Below are positions 1 to 5,729 of a stretch of DNA of 10,798 bases, one piece after another. Made by a program: the position numbers and the translations under genes. Position 1 is the first letter of the stretch. Every line of letters starts with the position of its first letter. Below the pieces are notes generated by a model. That model was not told the origin of the DNA, did no database searches, and worked only from the letters and a program-made list of their open reading frames with translations. This DNA is from Pseudomonadota bacterium (lineage in GTDB: Bacteria; Myxococcota; Myxococcia; Myxococcales; Myxococcaceae), in assembly GCA_023424585.1 (NCBI GenBank), contig JAFADT010000073.1, positions 1-10,798 of the forward strand. Reading direction: 5' to 3'.

Positions 1-255
1 GCCCAGCACGACGGACAGCCCCACGCCCGGCGTGACGTCCATGGCGTACGCCACCGCGCCCGCGCCCAGCGCCACCGCGGGCCAGCGCGACACGCCCAGG
101 AGCAGCAGCCCGCCCAGGGCCACGCCCGACGGCAGCCAGACGGGACAGATGTGGCTCTTCTCCGCGGCCAGCGACAGCGCCACCCGCGCGGCCAGCAGGT
201 ACACCCCCGCCAGCGCGAGGACCTCCACGAGGCCCCGGACCGGGAACGCCGCCAC
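1..255 (-). CDS. MASE1-type membrane sensor protein, N-terminal fragment (cut by window edge)
   Basis: Only the first 85 codons are inside the window; the gene continues past position 1. The translation has a hydrophobic helix (about residues 9-30), then a short loop ending in CPVWLPSGVALGG, then further hydrophobic stretches with WPAVALGAG. The W-P-S/P-G-x-A-L-G pattern followed by a W-P-x-x-x-L-G-A loop is typical of MASE1, an integral membrane sensory module found in front of histidine kinase, GGDEF or other output domains. The output domain cannot be seen. I chose the GTG at 255 because codons from there on are almost all G/C at the third position, whereas the stretch up to an in-frame ATG at 336 is clearly less biased (roughly 60 percent). 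The GTG also puts the first helix at a normal distance from the N-terminus. No strong Shine-Dalgarno sequence precedes either start. Confidence 0.6.
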   Translation of the reverse strand, partial: MAAFPVRGLVEVLALAGVYLLAARVALSLAAEKSHICPVWLPSGVALGGLLLLGVSRWPAVALGAGAVAYAMDVTPGVGLSVVLG

Positions 256-464
256 ACGGGCCTGAGGACGACCTTGGATGATGACTCCCCCCGTCCTGCC
301 GGGCCGTGACACCAGGGCCGGAGGAACATGCGTCATGCTAGCGGGGACGGCAGGGCCTTGCACCCCATCCGCCGGCAGGCGCGGCAGGCAGGCAGGCGCT
401 GTCCGGCAGGGGATGCAATGGACGCCCTCCGGGACCGTAGAGCGGGGCAAGGAGGAACGAATCC

Positions 465-686
465 ATGTCGCGTCCCGGTCTTGCTGCGCTGCTGTCGTTC
501 TTCATCCCCGGCGTGGGGCAGATCTACAACGGTGACATCCTGCGCGGCGTCTTCTGGCTCATCATCACGCCCGGCTTCTGGCTGGGCACCGGCGGCCTCC
601 TCGGCTGGGTGTGCCACATCATCGCCGCGGCCACCGCCTACAACCGCGCGGAGGACAAGGAGCGCCTGAGATACGGCATGGGCTAG
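465..686 (+). CDS. Small two-helix membrane protein (TM2-like)
   Basis: A 73-residue protein. It starts MSRPGLAALLSFFIPGVGQIYNG, entered here as a hydrophobic segment (about residues 5-17) with a P-G-x-G-Q-x-Y-x-G turn, followed by a second long hydrophobic stretch (about 25-57) and a short charged tail (RAEDKERLRYGMG). The proline/glycine turn before 'QIYNG', framed by membrane helices, resembles small TM2-like bacterial membrane proteins; their function is not established. The start is well supported by an AAGGAGG ribosome binding site about 9 bases upstream (around 449-455). The gene stands alone, divergent from the MASE1 gene and convergent with the 63-residue gene. No signal peptide with a cleavage site is evident. 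I am confident that the gene is real and not confident of any role. Confidence 0.75.
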   Translation: MSRPGLAALLSFFIPGVGQIYNGDILRGVFWLIITPGFWLGTGGLLGWVCHIIAAATAYNRAEDKERLRYGMG

Positions 687-719
687 TCCCGCGGCCCCGG
701 GCCTGGAAGCACGGACATG

Positions 720-742
720 AAAAAGGGGCCGCCGAGGCCCCT
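720..742 (-). terminator. Rho-independent terminator of the 63-residue gene
   Basis: Read on the minus strand, a perfect 7-bp stem AGGGGCC/GGCCCCT with a 5-base loop is followed at once by five T residues (720-724 on the plus strand are A). It lies about 57 bases after the stop codon at 799. Confidence 0.75.
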
Positions 743-751
743 CGCCCACCG

Positions 752-789
752 CCGCCCCGGTGCCCGCATGGGCCGGGGCGGTGTCATTT
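752..789 (+). terminator. Strong hairpin after the TM2-like gene, possible plus-strand terminator
   Basis: A 9-bp perfect stem CCGCCCCGG (752-760) / CCGGGGCGG (773-781) with an inner 3-bp extension is followed by TGTCATTT. The T-run is interrupted, so termination on the plus strand is plausible but weaker than the minus-strand terminator beside it. Confidence 0.4.
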
Positions 790-798
790 CAAGCCGCC

Positions 799-990
799 TC
801 AGGTGTTGAATTCCTCGGGCAGCGGCTGCGGGCCCGGGACGATGCCGGCGATGTCGGGATCCTCTTCGCCCGGCAGCCGGGTCGGGCGGTTATCCTTCTC
901 GTTCTTGCGCTCGGCCTTCCTGGCGTCCTTCTCCCGCTGCTTCTGCGCGCGCGCCAGTTCCTTCTGCCGCTTGGTGGACCTTCCCTGCAT
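799..990 (-). CDS. Small highly charged protein, 63 aa, unknown function
   Basis: The N-terminal half is a lysine/arginine/glutamate-rich helix (STKRQKELARAQKQREKDAR and onward to about residue 34). The C-terminal half is acidic and proline-rich (GEEDPDIAGIVPGPQPLPEE). There is no membrane segment and no recognised domain. A GGAGG ribosome binding site sits about 6 bases before the ATG, so the start is sound. The gene follows the cold-shock gene on the same strand but is separated from it by a strong terminator (1018-1051), so it may depend on read-through or on its own promoter squeezed between. A perfect palindrome GAAACGTTTC lies just upstream of its ribosome binding site. Its composition suggests a nucleic-acid- or ribosome-associated helper, but that is only a guess. 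Confidence 0.7.
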   Translation of the reverse strand: MQGRSTKRQKELARAQKQREKDARKAERKNEKDNRPTRLPGEEDPDIAGIVPGPQPLPEEFNT

Positions 991-1003
991 GGAACCTCCG
1001 GGG

Positions 1004-1013
1004 GAAACGTTTC
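1004..1013. repeat. 10-bp perfect palindrome upstream of the 63-aa gene
   Basis: GAAACGTTTC lies between the cold-shock terminator T-run (1018-1022) and the ribosome binding site of the 63-residue gene. It is AT-richer than its surroundings and is placed where an operator could act. A role is not shown. Confidence 0.3.
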
Positions 1014-1017
1014 TGCG

Positions 1018-1051
1018 AAAAAGAGGCCCGACCCCGGAAGGGCCGGACCTC
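1018..1051 (-). terminator. Rho-independent terminator of the cold-shock gene
   Basis: On the minus strand a 12-bp stem with two G-T wobble pairs and a 5-base loop (1023-1051) is followed directly by TTTTT (1018-1022). A second 6-bp hairpin (GAGCCC/GGGCTC, 1073-1087) overlaps the cold-shock stop codon just before it. Confidence 0.85.
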
Positions 1052-1085
1052 CTGGATGCATGAAGAGCAGCCGAGCCCGTCGGGC

Positions 1086-1292
1086 TCAGCCGACCGGGCG
1101 GACGTTCTCCGCCTGCAGGCCCTTGGGGCCCTTCTTCACGTCGAATTCGACCTTCTGGCCCTCGGCCAGGGTGCGGAACCCATCGGTCTGGATCGCCGTG
1201 TGGTGGCAGAAGACGTCCGGGCCTCCGCTGTCCTGCGTGATGAACCCGAAGCCCTTCGCATCATTGAACCACTTCACCGTACCACTTGCCAT
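1086..1292 (-). CDS. Cold-shock domain protein (CspA family)
   Basis: A 68-residue single cold-shock domain, the usual full length for the family. It begins [18 protein letters not shown] and has the RNP1 motif KGFGFI (residues 13-18) and an RNP2 motif VFCHHTAI (27-34), the two nucleic-acid-binding strands of the OB fold. RNP2 is slightly unusual: most family members read VFVHFSAI, whereas here a Cys and a second His replace the Val and Phe. Such proteins bind single-stranded RNA/DNA in the cytoplasm and act as RNA chaperones. A GGAAG ribosome binding site precedes the ATG. Upstream, the leader can form hairpins (1342-1361 with a 6-bp stem, 1320-1336), as expected for a structured cold-shock 5' leader. 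The gene is divergent from a fatty acid desaturase, a second function linked to cold adaptation. Several paralogues are usual in myxobacteria, so I give no letter. Confidence 0.95.
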   Translation of the reverse strand: MASGTVKWFNDAKGFGFITQDSGGPDVFCHHTAIQTDGFRTLAEGQKVEFDVKKGPKGLQAENVRPVG

Positions 1293-1651
1293 GATCTGCT
1301 TCCTTGTCCCACAGACAACCCGGCGAGAGCGCCCGGCTGCCCGCCCCGTGACTTTGGGGCGAAGACCGCGCCTTAGCCCTGAACAGGCATGAAGTCGAGG
1401 CGGGAACCACTCCCGCCCTTCCTCACGCCGTCGAAGGTAACAACCTCGATCTTGCGGTGAAACGCCTTCTCGGGGCGGAGCATTTCACGCTGGCTGACGC
1501 TCCAGGCAGCCAGGAGGTAACAGATTTCGGGGGCGGCGGTGTTCTGGAATAGTTTCCGGCCCTGAACACTTCCGCCTGGACGTGTCCTATCGTGGGCTCC
1601 GCCTGTCCCGTTCCACCTCCGCCGTCCCCCTCCCGTGAGGCGTCCATCCCA
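1293..1651. other. Divergent intergenic region between cold-shock gene and desaturase
   Basis: About 360 bases. It holds the two opposing leaders. Visible items are hairpins at 1320-1336 and 1342-1361 in the cold-shock leader; an inverted repeat GTGAAA (1457-1462) / TTTCAC (1483-1488) around a G/C-rich centre; and a minus-strand open frame ending in TAA at 1373 with moderate third-position G/C bias (see findings). No convincing -35/-10 pair was found for either gene. It is less GC-biased than its flanks. Confidence 0.5.
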
Positions 1652-2785
1652 GTGACAAACCCGACCCGTGTGACCTTTGGCCAGCGCGATGCCTCCTTCG
1701 CGGAGGACTTGAAGCGACGCGTCTCCGAGTACTTCGAGACCCGGAACCTCTCGCAGCGGGCCAACAAGGCCATGTACGTGAAGGCACTGGCCATCATGGG
1801 CTTCACGGCCGGGGTCTACGGGCTGCTGCTGAGCGGGCGCTTCGGCGCCTGGGGCATGCTGGGTCTGGCGGTGCTGATGGGCGTGGCCATCGCGGGCATC
1901 GGCTTCTGCATCGGCCATGACGGCGTGCACGGCTCCTACAGCGACGACGCCCGGGTGAACACGGTGGTGGGCTTCGCGTTCGACCTGATTGGCGCGAACA
2001 GCTACATGTGGCGCATCACCCACAACGTCCTGCACCACACGTACACCAACATCCAGGGCATGGACGAGGACCTGACGGTGAGCCCGCAGCTGCGGCTGTC
2101 GCCGTACAGCGAGTGGAAGGGGTACCACCGCTTCCAGCACCTGTACGCCTTCGCGGCGTACTCGCTGACCACGGTCTTCTGGGTGTTCGCCAAGGACTAC
2201 AAGTACTTCCTCCAGAAGGACCTGGGCCCCTACAAGGGCAAGAAGCACGCGCGCTCGGAGTGGGCCCGCCTGCTGGTGATGAAGGCCGTGTACTACGGCT
2301 GGACGCTGGTGATTCCGTGGCTGGTGCTGGATGTCACCTGGTGGCAGTTCGTGCTGGGGCAGCTGGCCATGCACCTGACGGCCGGCTTCATCCTGGGCAT
2401 CGTCTTCCAGCTGGCCCACGTGGTGGAGGACGCGGAGTTCCCCGTGCCGGACACGGACGGCAAGGTGGAGGACGCGTGGATGGTGCACCAGCTGCGCACC
2501 ACCGCGAACTTCGCCCGCAAGAACCGCCTGCTGAGCTGGTACGTGGGCGGCCTCAACTTCCAGGTGGAGCACCACCTGTTCCCCAAGGTGTGCAGCATCC
2601 ACTACCCGGCCCTGAGCGAGATCGTGAAGGCCACCGCCCACGAGCACGGCCTGCCCTACCTGGAGGCGGAGACCTTCCGGAGCGCCGTGGCGTCGCACTA
2701 CCGGATGCTCAAGCTGCTGGGCCGCCCGCCCGCCGTGGCCCCCGTCGCGGAAGCCGCCAAGCCGAAGCTCGCCGTCGCGGCCTGA
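1652..2785 (+). CDS. Membrane fatty acid desaturase (front-end type, no cytochrome b5 domain)
   Basis: A 377-residue integral membrane desaturase that would introduce double bonds into acyl chains with a di-iron centre, using electrons from an external donor. The three histidine boxes are intact: H89-D-G-V-H93, H124-N-V-L-H-H129 and Q304-V-E-H-H308. The Gln in the third box is typical of front-end (delta-5/delta-6-like) desaturases, but no fused cytochrome b5 domain (HPGG) is present. Hydrophobic stretches lie before box 1 (about 45-87), after box 2 and at about 240-275. An open frame extends up to a GTG at 1592, but the extra 20 residues are proline-rich and unlike the family start. The GTG at 1652 has GAGG about 11 bases upstream and gives a start close to where family similarity begins. 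The gene is divergent from the cold-shock gene, consistent with membrane fluidity control. Regiospecificity cannot be told from the sequence. Confidence 0.9.
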   Translation: MTNPTRVTFGQRDASFAEDLKRRVSEYFETRNLSQRANKAMYVKALAIMGFTAGVYGLLLSGRFGAWGMLGLAVLMGVAIAGIGFCIGHDGVHGSYSDDARVNTVVGFAFDLIGANSYMWRITHNVLHHTYTNIQGMDEDLTVSPQLRLSPYSEWKGYHRFQHLYAFAAYSLTTVFWVFAKDYKYFLQKDLGPYKGKKHARSEWARLLVMKAVYYGWTLVIPWLVLDVTWWQFVLGQLAMHLTAGFILGIVFQLAHVVEDAEFPVPDTDGKVEDAWMVHQLRTTANFARKNRLLSWYVGGLNFQVEHHLFPKVCSIHYPALSEIVKATAHEHGLPYLEAETFRSAVASHYRMLKLLGRPPAVAPVAEAAKPKLAVAA

Positions 2786-2807
2786 GCCACCGCGCGCCCG
2801 AAGCCCC

Positions 2808-2851
2808 AGGGGCCGGCCTCTCCAGGGAGGGGAGGCGCCCCTGCTGCTTTT
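2808..2851 (+). terminator. Rho-independent terminator of the desaturase gene
   Basis: Arms AGGGGC (2808-2813) and GCCTC (2816-2820) pair with GAGGC (2832-2836) and GCCCCT (2837-2842), giving an 11-bp stem with a 2-base bulge. GCTGCTTTT follows. The T-run touches the stop codon of the convergent phosphatase gene. Confidence 0.65.
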
Positions 2852-3510
2852 CAGGCGCCCGCGCTCCGGAGCGCGGCCAGGAGCTCGCCCGCCGAGGACA
2901 CCACCGCGCGCGCCCCGTGCGCGTGCAGCTCCTCCGCCGTGCGGAAGCCCCAGGTGACGCCCACGCCGTACATGCCCGCGGCCCTCGCCGTGTCCATGTC
3001 CACGGAGGTGTCCCCCACGAAGCCGCACGCGTCCAGCGCCACGCCCAGCTCCGCCGCCAGGGCCAGCGCCGCGGTGGGGTCCGGCTTGCGCGGGATGCCC
3101 GGCCGCTCGCCGTACACCGCCGTGAACGTCACCCGGGGCAGGAGCCGCGCCGCCAGCCGCTTCACGAAGTCGTCGGACTTGTTGCTGAGCACGCCCAGGC
3201 GCACGCCGTCCGCCGCCAGCTCCACGAGCGCGTCCTCCACGCCCGGGTAGGCGCGCGTCCGGTCGAACAGGTGGTCTTCGTAATAGGCGTGGTAGGTGGC
3301 CAGCACCTGCCCCTGGAGCTCGGGGGGCGCGCCGCCCGTGGCCCGCTCCGCCAGCTTCGCCACGCCCTCCCCCACGAAGCGCAGGTACGCGGCCTCCGGG
3401 TGCGGCGGCAGGCCGTGCCGCGCGAGCGCGTGGTTCATCGCCGTGGCGATGTCCCCCAGCGAGTCCACCAGCGTCCCATCCAGGTCGAAGAGCACGGCGC
3501 GCAGGCGCAT
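2851..3510 (-). CDS. gph: HAD-family phosphatase, phosphoglycolate phosphatase type
   Basis: 219 residues, the usual size. All four HAD motifs are present: motif I FDLDGTLVDS with nucleophile D9 and acid D11, motif II VLSNKS, the motif III lysine in GIPRKPDP, and motif IV GFVGDTSVDMDTA. The helical cap follows motif I, with FVGEGVAKLAERATGG, the pattern of bacterial phosphoglycolate phosphatases (removal of 2-phosphoglycolate formed in DNA repair or oxygenase reactions). HAD enzymes with other small phosphate substrates look alike, so the substrate is inferred. The open frame extends upstream to 3669, but the extra N-terminus overlaps the hairpins that end the exbBDD operon. The ATG at 3510 starts right at the HAD fold. 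Its ribosome binding site (AAGGAAGGG, 12-13 bases upstream) lies in a small inverted repeat GGAAG/CTTCC (3517-3529). The ATG sits only 22 bases past the operon terminator. Confidence 0.88.
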   Translation of the reverse strand: MRLRAVLFDLDGTLVDSLGDIATAMNHALARHGLPPHPEAAYLRFVGEGVAKLAERATGGAPPELQGQVLATYHAYYEDHLFDRTRAYPGVEDALVELAADGVRLGVLSNKSDDFVKRLAARLLPRVTFTAVYGERPGIPRKPDPTAALALAAELGVALDACGFVGDTSVDMDTARAAGMYGVGVTWGFRTAEELHAHGARAVVSSAGELLAALRSAGA

Positions 3511-3532
3511 GACGGCGGAAGTCCCTTCCTTG

Positions 3533-3572
3533 AAAAAACGCGAACGCCCCGACCCATGCGGGGTCAGGGCGT
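3533..3572 (-). terminator. Rho-independent terminator of the exbB-exbD-exbD operon
   Basis: On the minus strand an 11-bp stem with one mismatch (ACGCCC-GACCC / GGGTC-GGGCGT, 3544-3572) and a 5-base loop is followed within five bases by TTTTTT (3533-3538). Confidence 0.8.
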
Positions 3573-3584
3573 CTCTTGTAGCGC

Positions 3585-3612
3585 GCGGACCCCGGAACCA
3601 GCCGGGGTCCGC
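3585..3612 (-). terminator. Perfect 11-bp hairpin preceding the operon terminator
   Basis: GCGGACCCCGG (3585-3595) pairs perfectly with CCGGGGTCCGC (3602-3612) around a 6-base loop. It sits between the last ExbD stop codon and the T-tailed hairpin, making a tandem hairpin terminator or a 3' mRNA stabiliser. It has no T-run of its own. Confidence 0.5.
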
Positions 3613-3625
3613 CGCGAAGCGGTTG

Positions 3626-4204
3626 TTACGGAGTGGCGGCGGCGGTCTTCTCACCGGCCGCGGCGCCACCGGCCTGGATGACGGCGAAGTTGATGTTGTT
3701 GTAGCCGGCCGTGGCGCAGCTGAACATCACCCGCTTGATGACCTTGAACTGGACGTCCTTGTTGGCCTGGATGTTCACGTCGCCCTTGAAGGCCTCGCCA
3801 CCGCCGGCCATGGAGTGCAGGTCCTCGAACTGCTTCTTCATGTCCCGCAGCTTCTCCTCCAGCGCGGGGATGTTGAGGTACTCGTCCTTGGTGAGGTCCT
3901 CCACCCGGCCCACGATGGTGCCCGACACGCTGACCTGGTCGTTGGACACCATCACCACCGGGTGCATCTCCACTTCCTTCACGTTGACCGCTTCGGGAAG
4001 GACGATGTCCTTGGTCATCATCAGCACCTCGCCCGTCGCGGAGAAGTTCGCGATGAGGAAGAGCACGATGATGACGAACATGTCGACGAGCGGGGTGATG
4101 AGCAGGTCCGCGTTGCCGTTCTTCTTGCCGTGACCGCCGTGGCCGAAGACCTTGGAGTGCTCCAGCCGCTTGCCGTACCGCTTACCGGGAACCTTGATGC
4201 CCAT
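3626..4204 (-). CDS. ExbD/TolR-family motor protein (second copy; AglS-like candidate)
   Basis: A 192-residue protein with a basic, cytoplasmic N-terminus (residues 1-32, rich in Gly/Lys/His), then one membrane helix ADLLITPLVDMFVIIVLFLI with the proton-carrying aspartate D41. A periplasmic domain follows. ExbD/TolR subunits pair with ExbB/TolQ rings and turn proton flow into force across the envelope. The protein is longer than usual (about 140-150 residues) because of an insert near residues 105-140 containing a charged helix (EEKLRDMKKQFEDLHSM) and a Gly/Ala-rich tail. It follows the first ExbD by 18 bases, with AGGAG placed just after that gene's stop, so the two are in one operon. No TonB or TolA partner is nearby. 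The myxobacterial gliding motor AglR-AglQ-AglS has the same 1+2 gene pattern. A TonB-less transport role remains possible. Confidence 0.88.
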   Translation of the reverse strand: MGIKVPGKRYGKRLEHSKVFGHGGHGKKNGNADLLITPLVDMFVIIVLFLIANFSATGEVLMMTKDIVLPEAVNVKEVEMHPVVMVSNDQVSVSGTIVGRVEDLTKDEYLNIPALEEKLRDMKKQFEDLHSMAGGGEAFKGDVNIQANKDVQFKVIKRVMFSCATAGYNNINFAVIQAGGAAAGEKTAAATP

Positions 4205-4222
4205 GGCGTTCGCTGACTCCTG

Positions 4223-4711
4223 TTAGCCCATCGCCGCGGAGACCGACACCTGGGGCAGCCCGGAGCCGATGCACTCGTCGATGATGCGGACCAGGTCCTC
4301 GTAACGGACCGCGTCCTCGGTCTGAAGGGTGATGGCGGACTGGTCCGGCAGCTGCGCCTTCAACTCCTTGAAGCGCGCCACCAGCTTGGTCAGGTCCGGC
4401 CGGCCCTTGTCATCCCGGGTGAGGGGAATGGGGTCGAAGGCGCTCTGGTCGGCGGTGAGGCGCATCTCCGTGGCGGACACCAGGAGGGTGAGCTGGACCG
4501 TCTTGGTCTTCTCCTCCTCCTGCTGCTCGTCCGTGGAGGCCCCGCCGGCCTGCGACACCTGGAGACGGCCAATCTGGGTCCAGACCGCCGTCATGATGAG
4601 GAAGCTGATGGTCACTGCCATCAGGTCGATGAAGGGCACCATGTTGATGGCGGTGTCGAGCGGCTTCTTGCCACCCTTTCCGCCGGTGCCCAGGTCCATT
4701 CCGCCGGCCAT
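4223..4711 (-). CDS. ExbD/TolR-family motor protein (first copy; AglQ-like candidate)
   Basis: A 162-residue protein. The N-terminus is glycine/lysine-rich, then TAINMVPFIDLMAVTISFLI forms the single membrane helix with the essential aspartate at D29. The periplasmic part begins with VWTQIGRLQVSQ, then an acidic linker (DEQQEEEKTK) and a TolR-like alpha/beta domain ending SGLPQVSVSAAMG. The published essential aspartate of M. xanthus AglQ is, as I recall, D28. A match within one residue is suggestive but also fits the general family. The start has GGGAGGT 7 bases upstream, a strong site. The gene follows the ExbB-like gene after an unusually long 162-base gap. The two ExbD copies are diverged in length and sequence, which suggests two distinct subunits and not a recent duplication. 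Confidence 0.9.
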   Translation of the reverse strand: MAGGMDLGTGGKGGKKPLDTAINMVPFIDLMAVTISFLIMTAVWTQIGRLQVSQAGGASTDEQQEEEKTKTVQLTLLVSATEMRLTADQSAFDPIPLTRDDKGRPDLTKLVARFKELKAQLPDQSAITLQTEDAVRYEDLVRIIDECIGSGLPQVSVSAAMG

Positions 4712-4864
4712 GGCGACTACCTCCCTGCCCTACCGCGCTCTTCGCGCACGAACGACGTTTCAAGAAGACTGCGAAGGCTGACGCGCCGCTTGGTGCTCCC
4801 GATGCCTCGGAGCCTCCAGACAACGCGCCAGCACCGCCGGTTCCACGACCCCCAACGACCGCGT

Positions 4865-4883
4865 CGAGGAGGGCTACTCCTCG
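4865..4883 (-). other. Hairpin overlapping the ExbB-like stop codon
   Basis: CGAGGAG/CTCCTCG, a perfect 7-bp stem with a 5-base loop that contains the TAG stop (4874-4876). No T-run follows, so it is more likely an mRNA stability or processing element inside the operon than a full terminator. Confidence 0.4.
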
Positions 4884-5611
4884 GCGTGGGCGGAGGCCGG
4901 GATGTTCAGGTTCTTGAACTTGTCGCGGTTGGCCACGATGAGGTTCAGCACGGAGACGCTGGTCTCGTTGATGTCGTTGATGAGGTTCTGGGTGCGGCCC
5001 ATCAGCACGGAGAAGGCGATGAGCGCCGGGATGGCCGTGAGCAGACCGAAGCCCGTGCAGTTCATGGCTTCCGAGATGCCGTTCGCCAGGATGGTCGCCT
5101 TGTCGGCCGGGTTCACGTTCGCCACCGCCTCGAAGCAGGTGATGAGGCCGTTCACCGTCCCCAGGAGGCCCGCGAGCATCGCCGCGTTGCCGAGCATCGC
5201 CAGGTAGCCCGTGCGCGCCTCCAGGCGCGGCGTCTCACGCAGGCTGGCCTCGTCGAGCGCCGCCTGGACCTCCTCCTGGCCCTTCGGCACGTTCATCAGG
5301 CCGGCCTTGATGACGTTGGTCAGCGGCGTGTTCTTCTGGCCGGCCACATAGTTGATGGCCTTGTCCAGGTCGCCCGCGTAGATGTGCTTCTTCAGCCCGC
5401 GCAGGAAGCCTTCCTTGTTGATGGAGGCCTTGCCGAACAGGACGATGCTGCGCTCGATGATGATGGACAGCGCCACCACCAGACAGACCGCGATGGGGTA
5501 CATACCGGCCTGACCGGACTCCCAGCGGCGCCCCAGCTCCTGCAGGAAGGTCTCATTGCTTCCGCCGGCGTTGGCGAGGACGGACAGATTGGCTACGAAC
5601 CCCAGGTTCAT
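4874..5611 (-). CDS. ExbB/TolQ/MotA-family proton channel protein (AglR-like candidate)
   Basis: A 245-residue protein with three membrane helices: about 36-59 (PIAVCLVVALSIIIERS), 137-160 and 184-205. The second has the family motif GLLGTVNGLITCF with T152; the third has CTGFGLLTAIPAL with T186 and P195. These are the polar channel residues conserved in ExbB and TolQ. It would form the inner-membrane ring that, with ExbD/TolR subunits, converts the proton motive force into movement. The frame is open up to 5686, but the ATG at 5611 has GGAGG 9 bases upstream and yields a family-like N-terminus. It is the first gene of the operon, driven by a good promoter at 5730-5758. With no TonB or Tol-Pal genes around and two ExbD partners, the gliding motor AglR-Q-S is the most attractive match. 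Generic envelope transport is the alternative. Confidence 0.92.
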   Translation of the reverse strand: MNLGFVANLSVLANAGGSNETFLQELGRRWESGQAGMYPIAVCLVVALSIIIERSIVLFGKASINKEGFLRGLKKHIYAGDLDKAINYVAGQKNTPLTNVIKAGLMNVPKGQEEVQAALDEASLRETPRLEARTGYLAMLGNAAMLAGLLGTVNGLITCFEAVANVNPADKATILANGISEAMNCTGFGLLTAIPALIAFSVLMGRTQNLINDINETSVSVLNLIVANRDKFKNLNIPASAHAEE

Positions 5612-5729
5612 CACGGAAAGCCTCCAGATGAGCGGCGCGGCACACGCTTGCGAGCCGTTCCGCACTGCGACCGGCCGGGTGGACATCCACCCAGGTCAGC
5701 GGCAGGAATTTTGGATCACGGTGGCGCCG

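Noticed and set aside
383..396. GGCA tandem repeat (GGCAGGCAGGCAGG)
   Set aside because: Only about three and a half short units in GC-rich intergenic DNA; no spacer structure and no sign of a CRISPR or phase-variable tract in a gene.
1592..1651. Start of the desaturase at the GTG at 1592
   Set aside because: The extra 20 residues are proline-rich with no family similarity, and there is no ribosome binding site; the GTG at 1652 fits better.
1373..3028. A 551-codon open frame on the minus strand across the desaturase gene
   Set aside because: It is antisense to a desaturase with intact histidine boxes; its translation is low-complexity His/Arg/Gly-rich, as expected from GC-rich shadow frames. 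Only its extreme C-terminal part outside the desaturase is discussed as a possible coding remnant.
2008..3681. A 557-codon plus-strand frame spanning the end of the desaturase and the phosphatase
   Set aside because: It crosses two real genes and a terminator, and its composition is that of an antisense or shifted frame.
4712..4873. A hidden small gene between the ExbB-like and first ExbD genes
   Set aside because: No frame with a start, ribosome binding site and codon bias fits within the gap; the open frame starting at 4823 runs on as a shifted frame over the ExbD gene.
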